From Marinibacterium sp050389775 (GTDB lineage Bacteria > Pseudomonadota > Alphaproteobacteria > Rhodobacterales > Rhodobacteraceae): a stretch of DNA of 64,000 nt. The notes beneath the pieces were generated by a model. It was given only the letters and a program-made list of their open reading frames with translations. It searched no databases and was not told where the DNA came from. The first letter of the stretch is position 1. The number at the start of each line of letters is the position of its first letter. The stretch lies in the NCBI RefSeq assembly GCF_050389775.1, contig NZ_CP177145.1, positions 1 through 64,000 on the forward strand, in the 5' to 3' direction. Below, in pieces: positions 42,935 to 52,283 of the stretch. A program made the position numbers and the translations under genes.

Positions 42935-44056
42935 TCAGTCCATCATCCAGGTTTCGTGGAAACCCTTGACGTATTCGTCGCCGTAACCCTTGTTCGGCTC
43001 GGCCGGCACGCCGGCGGTTTCGATGTTGGTTTCGTCGAACAGGTAATAGGGCACGCCGATGTCGTCGGGCATGTCCAGCCCGGCCAGGTTCCGCATGTAG
43101 CCGTCGATCGTCGACCGGGCGATCCAGTCGAGGCTCTCACCGATGTCCATCTCGACCTTGCCCTCGCGGATGAAGTCCAGGACGAAGGGCGTGCCGTTCG
43201 ACGTGGCCACCTTGACGGTGCCGCTCTTGCCGGTCAGCTCGATGGCGGGCACGACGAACTGGCTCATGGAATCGTAGATCGGGATGACATAGTTCGCCGT
43301 GGGCTTCGAGATCAGCGCCGACTGGACCGACGGCTGGATCTTGGTGCCCCATTCGGTGATGCCCACGTTGATTTCCTGCAGGATCTCGCACTTGGGGCAA
43401 TTCTCGGCCAGCGCGTCATGGATGCCCTGGACCAGCGGCGCCGTCGGCGGCACCTCGTCCGATTTCACCACGATGGCCCGGGCGTCGCCGCCGGTCTTGT
43501 AGATCATCCAGTTGCCCAGGATGTAGCCCTGGCCATAGAAGCTGACGGGCAGGTCACCGGCCAGCAGCTCGTTTGCGGGCTGCGACGGGTCGTAGAAATG
43601 CGAGGTGAAAACCTTGACGCCGGCTTCCTTGGCGGCCTGCAGCTGGGGTTCGACCACGGCCGGGTTCACGCCGGAAATCAGGTCGACGATGTCGAAATCG
43701 TTGGCGATGGCATATTCGATGCCCTGGACCCACTGGTTCGGCTGGCCCTGGTTTTCCCATTCGCGCACGTCCAGGCCGATTTCCTTGCCGACGGCGATCT
43801 CGCGCTGGATGATCCCCTTGAGGAACTGGTTGGCCGAGGTGTTCGGGATCGACAGCATCTTCTTGCCTTCGGCCACCTTGCGGATGTCGAAGGGCTCGCC
43901 GGCGGGTTCATAGACCGGCATGGCGCGGTGGCTCTCGATGATCTCGGTGGCGCGGGCCAGCCCCTCGGCGGCCTCGTCCGACAGCGCGGCGGTGGTGCCC
44001 GCCGAAACGGCCAGTGCGACGGCCGAAACCTGGCTGATGATCCGTGTGAGTTTCAT
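42935..44056 (-). CDS. Sugar-type ABC transporter substrate-binding protein
   Basis: A 373-residue periplasmic binding protein of the RbsB/XylF-like family, with a signal peptide (IISQVSAVALAVSAGTTAAL-SDEA). The binding-protein core includes MLSIPNTSANQFLKGIIQREI, FDIVDLISGVNPAVVEPQLQAAKEAG and YVIPIYDSMSQFVVPA. It is the first gene of the leftward ABC-epimerase-SDR-LacI operon and has a LacI-type operator 47 bp upstream. The ligand is probably a sugar or sugar derivative, but nothing in the sequence names it. Confidence 0.9.
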   Translation of the reverse strand: MKLTRIISQVSAVALAVSAGTTAALSDEAAEGLARATEIIESHRAMPVYEPAGEPFDIRKVAEGKKMLSIPNTSANQFLKGIIQREIAVGKEIGLDVREWENQGQPNQWVQGIEYAIANDFDIVDLISGVNPAVVEPQLQAAKEAGVKVFTSHFYDPSQPANELLAGDLPVSFYGQGYILGNWMIYKTGGDARAIVVKSDEVPPTAPLVQGIHDALAENCPKCEILQEINVGITEWGTKIQPSVQSALISKPTANYVIPIYDSMSQFVVPAIELTGKSGTVKVATSNGTPFVLDFIREGKVEMDIGESLDWIARSTIDGYMRNLAGLDMPDDIGVPYYLFDETNIETAGVPAEPNKGYGDEYVKGFHETWMMD

Positions 44057-44102
44057 GGTTTTCCCCTGTTGGTTGTCGGGGCGCTGGCCCCTCGTGCATG
44101 TT

Positions 44103-44118
44103 TCGCATGCGTATGCAT
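44103..44118. promoter_or_regulatory. LacI-type operator, site 5 (sugar ABC operon)
   Basis: TCGCATGCGTATGCAT, 13 of 16 to the consensus, 47 bp upstream of the binding-protein start. A TTGACA on the minus strand (44150-44145) lies 26 bp further upstream, a spacing like that at the other promoters. Confidence 0.65.
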
Positions 44119-44588
44119 TGAACGATCCCCGGGAAATCGGATCATGTCAACAGGCTTGTCCGGCGCAATGGTCCGGGAAACGACAGCGATTGCGCGGTTT
44201 CGCCCAAAGCGCGTGTGAAACATGGCGTAAACTGATGACTGCGTATGCTGAAACTGGTGGCAGTTTTGGCTCTCTGGCGCGGGAATTGCCCTCGGTGGGC
44301 GCCCCTTCTGACGGCACGTGTGCCTTGGATGACTGCGTATTCTGGTGATGCATATGCGGCCCCCACCCGGGGATTCGCACAGGATTCGCCCGTGAACATG
44401 CCCCTTTGGCCTGATCCGATGCTGCCTCTGCCCGGCACATGGCGTCAGGGGCATGCTCAGCCCATCATTCTGACTTCGCAGTCATGTGTTTCCACGAACA
44501 ATCTGCCCAAGCTCTGGGCGATCCTGGCGATCCTGCTTATACTTGTCGACATAGACAGAGATTCTCGGCCATCCTTCCCCTGCGTCGA
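44119..44588. other. Divergent intergenic region with a 13-bp direct repeat
   Basis: About 470 bp between two divergent LacI-type operators, without a supported gene. GATGACTGCGTAT occurs at 44234-44246 and again at 44328-44340, 94 bp apart; both contain the operator half GCGTAT. Base composition is lower in GC than the flanking genes. Small open frames here look random. Confidence 0.5.
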
Positions 44589-44629
44589 TTGACAGGATTT
44601 TCCTCAGCCCGCTATGCATACGCTTGCAA
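44589..44629 (+). promoter_or_regulatory. Promoter with LacI-type operator, site 6 (flavoprotein operon)
   Basis: TTGACA (44589-44594) and TATGCA (44613-44618) at 18-bp spacing, with the operator ATGCATACGCTTGCAA (44614-44629, 13 of 16) overlapping the -10. The GTG start is 100 bp downstream. Confidence 0.65.
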
Positions 44630-44729
44630 GCACGCCGCTGCGCCGCCCGTCCGGGCAGGCCGACGGCGCAACAGCCCGCTGACGACCCGGCCCCCGGGCG
44701 CGCGTCCGGGCAGGAAAGGGAAACCGAAC

Positions 44730-46139
44730 GTGATCATCGACCGTACGCAACCGGAGTTCGATCTGGAGACGAGTGTCATTGTCGTGGGGGCCGGCGCCGC
44801 CGGGCTGACCGCCGCATTGGCGGCCAGGGATGCGGGCGCCGATGTGCTGCTGCTGGAACGCGACCAGGTCGCCCGGGGCAGCACCTGCATGAGCCAGGGC
44901 TTTGTCTGTGCCGCCGGCACCTCGCTGCAGGCCGAGCGCGGCATCGAGGACGGCGCCGACCGGTTTTACGACGACATCATGGCCCGCACCCGCGGCCAGG
45001 CCGACCCAGTGCTGTCGCGGGCCGTGGCCGAGAATTCGGGCCGGGCGATCGACTGGCTCAAGGACACACACGGCATCCCCTTTGTCATGAACATCTCGTG
45101 GGCCGGGTTCTTTGGCCATTCGGTCAACCGCATGCATGGCGTGCCGTCCAAGCGGGGCGAAGAGCTGCACGGTGCGCTGATGCGGGCCGCCGAAGAGGCC
45201 GGGGTCGACGTGATCACCGGGGCCCATGTCGACATGCTGTTCGCCGATGCACAGGACCGGGTGACCGGCGTGCGGGTCCAGCGGCTGGACGGTTCGGTCG
45301 AGACGGTCGGCTGCGATGCGCTGGTGCTGGCCACCTGCGGCTTTGGCGCCAACGAGGAGATGGTCAAGGAATTCATCCCGTCCTTCGGCTCGGCCTCGTA
45401 TTACCGCTATTTCGGCCACGAAGGGAACGAGGGCGAAGGCATCCGCTGGGGCCAGGAGCTGGGCGGGGCGCTTGGCAGCATGGATGCCTTCCAGGGCTAT
45501 GGCGCGCTGGCCGGGGCCTATGGGATCATCGTCAATTATGACCTGGTGATGCGCGGCGGCATCACGGTGAACACGCTGGGCGAGCGGTTTTCGAACGAGA
45601 ATCTCGATATCTCGGCCCAGTCGCTGAACGTGCTGCGCCAGCCCGACGGGATCGGCTGGATCATCTTCGACGACGCCCGGCGCGAGCTGGCGGTCGACCT
45701 GCCGGAATTCCAGGACCTGACGACGCTTGGCGCCTTCAAGACCGCCGCGACGGTCGCGGAGCTGGCCGAGGCGATCAAGGTGCCGGCCGACACGCTGGCC
45801 GAGACCCTGGCCGAAACCCGGCGGCTGGCCGCGGGCGAGGGCACATGCCCCTTCGGGCGCGATTTCACCCTGAACGCACCGCTGTCCGAGGGGCCGTTCC
45901 ACGCGATCCAGACCACAGGGGCGCTGTTCCACACCCAGGGCGGGCTGAAGGTCGATGGCCGGGCGCAGGTGCTGCGCGGCGATGGCACGACCCTGCCCAA
46001 CCTCTTTGCCAGCGGCGGGGCGGCCGAGAGCATCTCGGGCGGGCATTGCGACGGCTACCTGCCGGCGGCGGGCCTGTGCATGGCCGTGACCCTGGGCATG
46101 CTGGCCGGCGACGCCGCCGCGCGCCAGGCCGCGGCGTGA
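44730..46139 (+). CDS. FAD-dependent reductase/dehydrogenase (fumarate reductase flavoprotein family)
   Basis: A 469-residue flavoprotein of the fumarate reductase/3-oxosteroid 1-dehydrogenase family. FAD is held by VIVVGAGAAGLTAALAARDAGADVLLLE at the N-terminus and by NLFASGGAAESISGGHCDGYLPAAGLCMAV at the C-terminus. Such enzymes add or remove hydrogen across a C=C bond next to a carbonyl. The frame is open from 44439, but the GTG at 44730, preceded by GGAAAGGG, starts just before the conserved FAD motif. First gene of a flavoprotein-SDR-GMC operon. There is no signal peptide. Substrate unknown. Confidence 0.85.
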   Translation: MIIDRTQPEFDLETSVIVVGAGAAGLTAALAARDAGADVLLLERDQVARGSTCMSQGFVCAAGTSLQAERGIEDGADRFYDDIMARTRGQADPVLSRAVAENSGRAIDWLKDTHGIPFVMNISWAGFFGHSVNRMHGVPSKRGEELHGALMRAAEEAGVDVITGAHVDMLFADAQDRVTGVRVQRLDGSVETVGCDALVLATCGFGANEEMVKEFIPSFGSASYYRYFGHEGNEGEGIRWGQELGGALGSMDAFQGYGALAGAYGIIVNYDLVMRGGITVNTLGERFSNENLDISAQSLNVLRQPDGIGWIIFDDARRELAVDLPEFQDLTTLGAFKTAATVAELAEAIKVPADTLAETLAETRRLAAGEGTCPFGRDFTLNAPLSEGPFHAIQTTGALFHTQGGLKVDGRAQVLRGDGTTLPNLFASGGAAESISGGHCDGYLPAAGLCMAVTLGMLAGDAAARQAAA

Positions 46140-46150
46140 GGGGGCGGGCG

Positions 46151-46912
46151 ATGCAGGATCACGGCGGAAAGACCGTCCTTGTCACCGGCGGGGCCAGCGG
46201 CATCGGGCTGGGCATTGTCCAGCGCTTCCTCGACGAAGGCGCCAATGTCGCCGTGCTGGACCTGCAACCGGCCTTTGCCGAGCGCCACGGCGACCGGCTG
46301 CTGGCGATGACCGGCGATGCGGCGGACGAAGGCGTGGTGACCGGGGCCGTGGCCGAGACGGTCGAGCGGTTCGGCCGGCTGGACGTCATGGTCTGCAATG
46401 CCGGGGTCATCGCGATCAACCCGGTCATCGACATGGATTTTGCCGAATGGAAGCGGGTGACCGAGCTCAACCTGCACAGCGTCTTCCTGGGCGCCCGGGC
46501 GGCAGCGCGCCAGATGATCGCCCAGGGCGCGGGCGGGGTGATCGTCAACGCGGCCTCGGGCGCGGCCCGGCGCGGGGCGGCCAACCTGGCCCATTACTGC
46601 GCGTCCAAGGCGGCCATCGTGTCGCTGACCCAATCGCTGTCGATCGAGCTGGCGCCCCATGGCATCCGGGTCAACAGCTATACGCCGGGCCATATCGAAA
46701 CGCCCTTCTGGGACGATATCGCCGCCGGTTTCGCCCGGGTGACGGGCCAGAGCCCGGAAGAGGTGATCGACGGCTTCCGCGCCAGCGTGCCGGCCGGGCG
46801 GTTCGGCACGCCGGCCGACGTGGCCGCGGCGGTGTCCTGGCTGGTGTCCGACGACGCGGCCTATGTCAGCGGCCAGGCCATCGCCATGAACGGCGCCGAG
46901 ATGCCGTTCTGA
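46151..46912 (+). CDS. Short-chain dehydrogenase/reductase
   Basis: A 253-residue classical SDR: VTGGASGIGLGI for the coenzyme, DGDAADEG-like acidic segment after strand 3, CNAGV, Ser in VNAASGAARRG and catalytic YCASK. The ATG at 46151 is preceded by GAGGGGCGGG. It sits 11 nt after the flavoprotein and 11 nt before the GMC oxidoreductase, so the three oxidoreductases are one operon. Probably oxidises a secondary alcohol in the same pathway. Confidence 0.9.
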   Translation: MQDHGGKTVLVTGGASGIGLGIVQRFLDEGANVAVLDLQPAFAERHGDRLLAMTGDAADEGVVTGAVAETVERFGRLDVMVCNAGVIAINPVIDMDFAEWKRVTELNLHSVFLGARAAARQMIAQGAGGVIVNAASGAARRGAANLAHYCASKAAIVSLTQSLSIELAPHGIRVNSYTPGHIETPFWDDIAAGFARVTGQSPEEVIDGFRASVPAGRFGTPADVAAAVSWLVSDDAAYVSGQAIAMNGAEMPF

Positions 46913-46923
46913 CGGGGGCCGGG

Positions 46924-48531
46924 ATGGACACGTTCGATTTCATCATCATCGGCGCCGGGTCGGCCGGCTGCGTGCTGGCCAACCGCCTGTCCGAAGACAG
47001 TCGCAACCGGGTCCTGCTGATCGAGGCCGGCGGGTCGGATCGCAACCCGGTCTTCACCATCCCGCTGATGGCCGGCGCCGCCTATTTCTGGAAGCCCAGC
47101 AACTGGCATTACGAAACCACGCCCCAGGCCCACATGGACAACCGTGCGGTCAAGTGGCCGCGGGGCAAGGTGCTGGGCGGGTGCTCGACGATCAACGGCA
47201 TGATGTACATGCGCGGCACGCGGGCCGATTACGACCATTGGCGCCAGATGGACCTGCCCGGCTGGGGCTATGACGACGTGCTGCCGTATTTCCGCCGGGC
47301 CGAGAGCAACCCGGAACGGGCCGGTGATCCGTTCCACGGGCAGGACGGGCCGCTGCATGTCGAACGGGCCCGGGCCGACAACCCGCTCTACCATGCCTTC
47401 CTGGCCGCCGGCGCGGCCGAGGGCATGCCGGCCAATGACGATTTCAACGGGGCCCGCCAGGAAGGGCTGGGCGTCTATGATTTCAACGTGCGGAACGGCC
47501 GGCGGGTCAGCGCCGCCACGGCCTATCTCGACCCGGTCAAGGGCCGGCCCAACCTCGACATCCGCACCCATACCCATGTCACCGCGATCCGCATGGAAGA
47601 GGGCCGCGCCGTGGGGCTGGACCTGGTGCGCCGCGGGGTGGCCGAACGGGTCGCTGCCCGGCGCGAGATCATCCTCAGCGCCGGGGCGATCAATTCGCCC
47701 AAGCTGCTGCAAGTGTCGGGCATCGGCGATGCGGGCCGGCTGAAGTCGCTGGGGATCGCGCCGCGGGTGGATCTGCCCGAGGTCGGGCGCAACCTGCAGG
47801 ATCACCTGGGGGTCTACCTGAAATACGCGGCCAGCCAGAAGATCACGCTGTTCTCGCTGTTCCGGCCCGACCGGTTCCTGTCGGCCATGGCCCGGGCCTG
47901 GCTGTTCGGCACCGGCCCGGCCACGGCCGTGCCGCTTGAGGCCGGCGGCTTTCTCAGGACCCGGCCCGAGTTGGAAGAGCCCGACATCCACATGACCTTT
48001 GTGCCGGGGCTGAACCTGGAGACCACCCGGGCGGGGCAGGGCGGGCATGGCTACCTGGTCAGTTTCTACCAGCTGCGCCCCGACAGCCGGGGCGAGGTGC
48101 ATGTGACCAGCGCCGATCCCATGGCCAAGCCGCTGATGGATCCGGCCTATCTGAAGGAAGAGAGCGACCGGCGGGTGATGCGCGACGGGGTGCGGCTGGC
48201 CCATCGGATCGGGGCCAACCCGGCCCTGGCGCCCTATTGTGCCCGGGCGCTGTCGCCGGTGGCGGCTGATCTGCGCGACGATGCAGCGATCGACGCCTGG
48301 GTCCGGCAATCGGGCAACACGACATTCCACCCCACCGGCACCTGCCGCATGGGGGCCGATGACGGCGCGGTGGTCGATGCCCAGCTGCGCCTGCGCGGGG
48401 TCGAAGGGCTGCGCGTGGTGGATGCTTCGGTCATGCCGATGATCGTCAGCGGCAATACCTCGGCGCCGACGATGATGATCGCAGAAAAGGCTGCCGACAT
48501 GATCCTGGGCCGGGTGGCGCCGGCCGCCTGA
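46924..48531 (+). CDS. GMC-family oxidoreductase (choline dehydrogenase-like)
   Basis: A 535-residue FAD-dependent alcohol dehydrogenase. The N-terminal FAD motif is IIIGAGSAGCVLANRL, the GMC signatures are PRGKVLGGCSTINGMMYMRG and GAINSPKLLQVSGIG, and the catalytic His lies in TFHPTGTCRMG with the partner Asn in SGNTSAPTMMIAEKAA. The ATG at 46924 follows the SDR closely. It oxidises a primary or secondary alcohol; choline is unlikely without betaine genes nearby. It converges with another GMC gene at 48703-50292. Confidence 0.9.
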   Translation: MDTFDFIIIGAGSAGCVLANRLSEDSRNRVLLIEAGGSDRNPVFTIPLMAGAAYFWKPSNWHYETTPQAHMDNRAVKWPRGKVLGGCSTINGMMYMRGTRADYDHWRQMDLPGWGYDDVLPYFRRAESNPERAGDPFHGQDGPLHVERARADNPLYHAFLAAGAAEGMPANDDFNGARQEGLGVYDFNVRNGRRVSAATAYLDPVKGRPNLDIRTHTHVTAIRMEEGRAVGLDLVRRGVAERVAARREIILSAGAINSPKLLQVSGIGDAGRLKSLGIAPRVDLPEVGRNLQDHLGVYLKYAASQKITLFSLFRPDRFLSAMARAWLFGTGPATAVPLEAGGFLRTRPELEEPDIHMTFVPGLNLETTRAGQGGHGYLVSFYQLRPDSRGEVHVTSADPMAKPLMDPAYLKEESDRRVMRDGVRLAHRIGANPALAPYCARALSPVAADLRDDAAIDAWVRQSGNTTFHPTGTCRMGADDGAVVDAQLRLRGVEGLRVVDASVMPMIVSGNTSAPTMMIAEKAADMILGRVAPAA

Positions 48532-48579
48532 GGTCCGCGCCGTTTCCTGGGTTTGGGCCGTCCGCACGGGGTGCGTTCC

Positions 48580-48634
48580 GTGTCCGGGGCCGGGGGCGTG
48601 TCTGGGGCCGGGGGGCGTGCCTGGGGTCTGTGCC
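48580..48634. repeat. G-rich degenerate tandem repeat
   Basis: Two near-identical 18-19-bp units beginning GTGTCYGGGGCCGGGGG (48580-48597, 48598-48616) and a decayed third copy (48617-48634) fill the gap between convergent GMC genes. The runs of four to six G could form a quadruplex. Confidence 0.6.
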
Positions 48635-48702
48635 GCTTGGGGCCGTACCGTGCCCAAAGCCGGTCAGACCCTCGGGTGCCCCCCGCCGCGCCGACAGCGA
48701 CC

Positions 48703-50292
48703 CTAACGGGCCGCGGCCAGCACCATTTCCGCGCCCTTCGCGCCGATGGCCATCGAGATCGCGTTGAGGTTGCCCGACGGGATCTGGGGGATGATCGAAC
48801 TGTCGATCACCCGCAGCCCGTCGATGCCCCGCACCCGCAGCTCGGGGTCGACCACGGCCATGTCGTCGACGCCCATCTTGCAGGTCCCGCAGGCATGGTA
48901 GACGTGGTTGGACGTCTCGCGGATATACCGTTCCAGCGCCGCATCGGTGACCTGGTCCGCACCGGGGGCAAACTCGCCCAGCACATGGGGCGCAAAGGCC
49001 CGCGTGCCCAGGGCGCGCCGGGCGATGCGCAGGCCTTCGGACAGGATGCGCACATCCTCGGGATCGCCCAGCATGTTCATCTGGATCACCGGCGGCGCCA
49101 TCGGATCGCCCGAGCGCAGCTTCAGCCAGCCCCGGCTGCGGCTGCGATTCACGTTGGGCTGCAGCGTGACCGCCGGCCGGTCGAGCATCTGGATGCCCTC
49201 GGCGCTGACGTTGAAGGCAAAGGCGCCGAAGTGGAACTGGATGTCGGGATATTCCAGGTCGGGATGCGATCGGACAAAGGCCACGGCCGATTGCAGGTAG
49301 CTCGCCGGGCCCGACATCGTGGTGGCAAAGCGCAGCCCGTGCTTGATCCGGCCCAGCAGGTTGTCATCCATGTTCGTCGTGCGCCGGTTGACCAGTGCCT
49401 TGAGATGGACGGCCGCGTGGTCCTGCAGGTTGCGCCCGACGCCGGGCAGGTCGTGCAGCACGTCGATGCCATGGCCGGCCAGGTCCTCGCCCGGGCCGAT
49501 CCCCGACAGCATCAGCAGCTTGGGCGAATTGATCGTGCTGGCCGACACGATGACCTCGCCGGCCGCGTGGGCCTCGCGCAGCGTGCCGTCGACCCGATAG
49601 CGCACGCCCACGGCCCGGCGGCCCTGCATCAGCAGGCGTTCGGCGATGGCCCCGGTCTCGACCTTGAGATTGCCCCGTTTCATCGCCGGCCGCAGGAAGC
49701 CGCGCGCCGCCGAGACCCGCCAGCCCAGGTGCTGGTTGGCATGGGCGATCGACGCGCCCTCGGACGGCTCGCCGTTGTAGCCCGGGTTCTTGCCGTAGCC
49801 CAGTTCGGCCATCGCCTCGACAAAGACATGTGACAACCGGGGCGCCCCGCGCAGCTGGCCGATCGGGACCGGCCCGCCGGTGCCATAGACATCGGTGCTG
49901 CCGTCGCGGTTGGTCTCGATGCTGCGGAAATGGCCGAGCATCGTGTCGTAATCCCAGCCGGTGTTGCCCATCTGGGCCCAGCCGTCGTAATCGCCACGGT
50001 TGCCGCGGACGTAGATGATGCCGTTGATCGAGCTCGATCCGCCCAGCACCTTGCCCCGCGACACCATGTCGACCCGGTCGCCCCGCGACGGGTCGGGTTC
50101 CGACAGGAACATCCAGTCGGAGCGGGGATTGCCGATGCAGGCCGGGCAGAGCGAGGCCACCTTGTAGCGCAGGTGGCGGTCCGACCCGCCGGCTTCCAGC
50201 AGCAGGACCTTGTGGCGGCCCGAGGCGGTCAGGCGTTCGGCCAGAACCGCGCCGGCCGAGCCGGAGCCGATGATGATGTAATCCCAGGTCAT
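48703..50292 (-). CDS. GMC-family oxidoreductase (second copy)
   Basis: A 529-residue FAD alcohol dehydrogenase. FAD motif IIIGSGSAGAVLAERL, GMC signatures SRGKVLGGSSSINGIIYVRG and STINSPKLLMLSGIG, catalytic His in VYHACGTCKMG and Asn in SGNLNAISMAIGAKGAE. It is only moderately similar to the GMC protein at 46924-48531. It lies 69 nt downstream of the ABC ATPase gene on the same strand and probably shares its transcript, linking it to the peptide-type transporter. Confidence 0.9.
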   Translation of the reverse strand: MTWDYIIIGSGSAGAVLAERLTASGRHKVLLLEAGGSDRHLRYKVASLCPACIGNPRSDWMFLSEPDPSRGDRVDMVSRGKVLGGSSSINGIIYVRGNRGDYDGWAQMGNTGWDYDTMLGHFRSIETNRDGSTDVYGTGGPVPIGQLRGAPRLSHVFVEAMAELGYGKNPGYNGEPSEGASIAHANQHLGWRVSAARGFLRPAMKRGNLKVETGAIAERLLMQGRRAVGVRYRVDGTLREAHAAGEVIVSASTINSPKLLMLSGIGPGEDLAGHGIDVLHDLPGVGRNLQDHAAVHLKALVNRRTTNMDDNLLGRIKHGLRFATTMSGPASYLQSAVAFVRSHPDLEYPDIQFHFGAFAFNVSAEGIQMLDRPAVTLQPNVNRSRSRGWLKLRSGDPMAPPVIQMNMLGDPEDVRILSEGLRIARRALGTRAFAPHVLGEFAPGADQVTDAALERYIRETSNHVYHACGTCKMGVDDMAVVDPELRVRGIDGLRVIDSSIIPQIPSGNLNAISMAIGAKGAEMVLAAAR

Positions 50293-50361
50293 CCAGGTGT
50301 TCCTTGATTGAAGAGCGGCGCGCGCGGGCGGCGCCGGCCGTGATGGGGGGCGGCCGGGGCC

Positions 50362-52176
50362 TTACAGGTCGAGCGATTCGGCGGCTCGCCAGCAGCGCAG
50401 CTCGCGCCCGGCGGGATCGCGGGTCAGGGCCTGGGGTTCGGCCTTGCAGCGGTCCTGTCGATAGGAACAGCGCCCATAAAGAAAGCACCCCTTGGGCAGG
50501 TCGATCGGGCTGGGGATTTCCCCGGCCAGGCTGTCCTCGTTCGGCCGGTCGACCCGGCGGTTGTGCGGATCGGGCGCCAGGTGCGAGGCGATCAGCGCGC
50601 GGGTATAGGGGTGGCGGGGGGCGTCGAACAGGTCGCGCGTGGCCCCGATCTCGACGATCTGGCCCAGGTACATGACGGCCACCCGGTCGCAGACTTGGCT
50701 GACCGTGGTCAGGTCGTGCGAGATGAACAGGAACGACAGGCCCAGTTCCGATTGCAGCCGGCGCAGCAGGGCGATCAGGCTGTCGCGCGACGACGGTGCC
50801 AGCACGGATGTCGGCTCGTCCAGGATGACGAATTCGGGATTGGTGGCCAGCGACCGGGCGATGTTGACCCGTTGCAGCGCCCCCGCGCCCAGGTCGCCGG
50901 GCCGCATGCCCAGCATCGCCGGATCCAGCTCGACCAGGTCCATCAGCTCGCGCACCCGCGCGGCCCGGGCGCTGCGCGACAGGCTGGCATGCACCTTGAG
51001 CGGCTCCATCAGGATCTTTTCGACGGTCCAGCGCCCGTCGACGCTGTCATAGGGATCCTGCAGCACGATCTGCATCTTCGCCCGCGCGGCCTTCAGCTCG
51101 GCCCCGCCGGTCAGCTGCACGTCATGGCCCTTGAAGAACACCCGGCCTTCACTGGCCTCCAGCAGGCGGATGATCAGCCGCCCGACCGTCGACTTGCCCG
51201 ATCCGCTTTCCCCGACCAGGCCGATGGCCTCGCCCGGGCGGATGGCGAAATCGACGCCGTTGACCGCGTTGACCTTCTTGTCGCTGCCGGCGATCGGAAA
51301 GGCCTTGGTCAGGGCGGTCACGTCGATCAGCGGCGGCACCGGCGCGCCGGTGTCGTCCTGCACCGGGGTCGGGGCCGGTGGTGGCGGCGGCGCGGGATGG
51401 GCCGCGCCCCTGCGCGAGAAATAGGCAACCGTGTCGTCCTGGTCGACGATCCGCCCGTCTTCCAGCACGATGACCCGGTCGCAGTAATTGGCGATGATCC
51501 CGTCTTCCTGGGTCACCAGCAGCACCGACGAGCCGGTCGTGCGCACGGTGTTCCACAGCTGGTCGAGGAATTGCGCCTGGATCGTCACGTCCAGGCCGCT
51601 GGTCGGTTCGTCGGCGATCAGCAGGCTGGGCATCGAGCTGAGCGCCATGGCGATCAGCACTCGTTGGGCCATGCCGCCGGACAATTCATGGGCAAAGCTT
51701 TCCAGCCGGCGTTCGGGATCGTTGATGCCCACCAGTTCCAGCATCTCGATGGCCCGGGCCCGTGCCGCATCGGCCGACCCGTCGTTATGCGCCCGCCAGG
51801 CATTGCCGATCTGCGCCCCGACCTTGAGCATCGGGTGCAGCGCCGCCCGCGGGTTCTGCACGATCAGCCCGATATCCTTGCCCCGGGTCCGGCGCAGCTC
51901 GGCCTGGGGCATGGTCAGCAGGTCGCGCCCGCCCACATGCACCGTGCCGCTGTCGATCCGCCCGTTGGGCTTGGTCAGGCCCAGCATGGCATAGGCCGCT
52001 GTCGACTTGCCGCTGCCGCTTTCGCCCAGAAGGCCCACGATCTCGCCCTTGCGGACGTCGAGCGACAGCCCGTCGATGGCGCGTTTGGCCCCGAAGGACA
52101 CGCTGAGATTGCGCACGGAAAGCAGGTCGTCCTGCAAGGCGGATTGCGGGGCGGATGCGGTGGCGAGAGCTGTCAT
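50362..52176 (-). CDS. Peptide/opine-type ABC transporter ATPase, DppD-DppF fusion
   Basis: A 604-residue fusion of two oligopeptide-type ATPases joined by a Pro-rich linker (HPAPPPPPAPTPV). NBD1: Walker A GESGSGKST, signature LSGGMAQRV, Walker B LLIADEPTSGLD, but the H-loop histidine is replaced (LLVTQEDG). NBD2: Walker A GESGSGKST, Walker B FVILDEPT and H-loop ISHD are intact, but the signature is LGAGALQRV and the D-loop is SVLAPS. The C-terminal Cys-rich segment (GCFLYGRCSYRQDRC) is typical of this family. The ATG at 52176 is preferred; the open frame runs to 52494 through the divergent promoter region. It should energise the permeases at 54.2-56.1 kb. Confidence 0.92.
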   Translation of the reverse strand: MTALATASAPQSALQDDLLSVRNLSVSFGAKRAIDGLSLDVRKGEIVGLLGESGSGKSTAAYAMLGLTKPNGRIDSGTVHVGGRDLLTMPQAELRRTRGKDIGLIVQNPRAALHPMLKVGAQIGNAWRAHNDGSADAARARAIEMLELVGINDPERRLESFAHELSGGMAQRVLIAMALSSMPSLLIADEPTSGLDVTIQAQFLDQLWNTVRTTGSSVLLVTQEDGIIANYCDRVIVLEDGRIVDQDDTVAYFSRRGAAHPAPPPPPAPTPVQDDTGAPVPPLIDVTALTKAFPIAGSDKKVNAVNGVDFAIRPGEAIGLVGESGSGKSTVGRLIIRLLEASEGRVFFKGHDVQLTGGAELKAARAKMQIVLQDPYDSVDGRWTVEKILMEPLKVHASLSRSARAARVRELMDLVELDPAMLGMRPGDLGAGALQRVNIARSLATNPEFVILDEPTSVLAPSSRDSLIALLRRLQSELGLSFLFISHDLTTVSQVCDRVAVMYLGQIVEIGATRDLFDAPRHPYTRALIASHLAPDPHNRRVDRPNEDSLAGEIPSPIDLPKGCFLYGRCSYRQDRCKAEPQALTRDPAGRELRCWRAAESLDL

Positions 52177-52283
52177 GTCAATTACCCGTCTGTCCCCGAA
52201 ACCGGCACCGGCCGCGAGGGTGAAAACGTAGTCATCAAATGCACGAGCCGGTATTCCATCAAGAGGGAAAATGGACTTCGCGC

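Noticed and set aside
44235..44250. A possible tenth LacI-type operator
   Set aside because: Only about 9 of 16 positions match; it is part of the 13-bp direct repeat and was described there instead.
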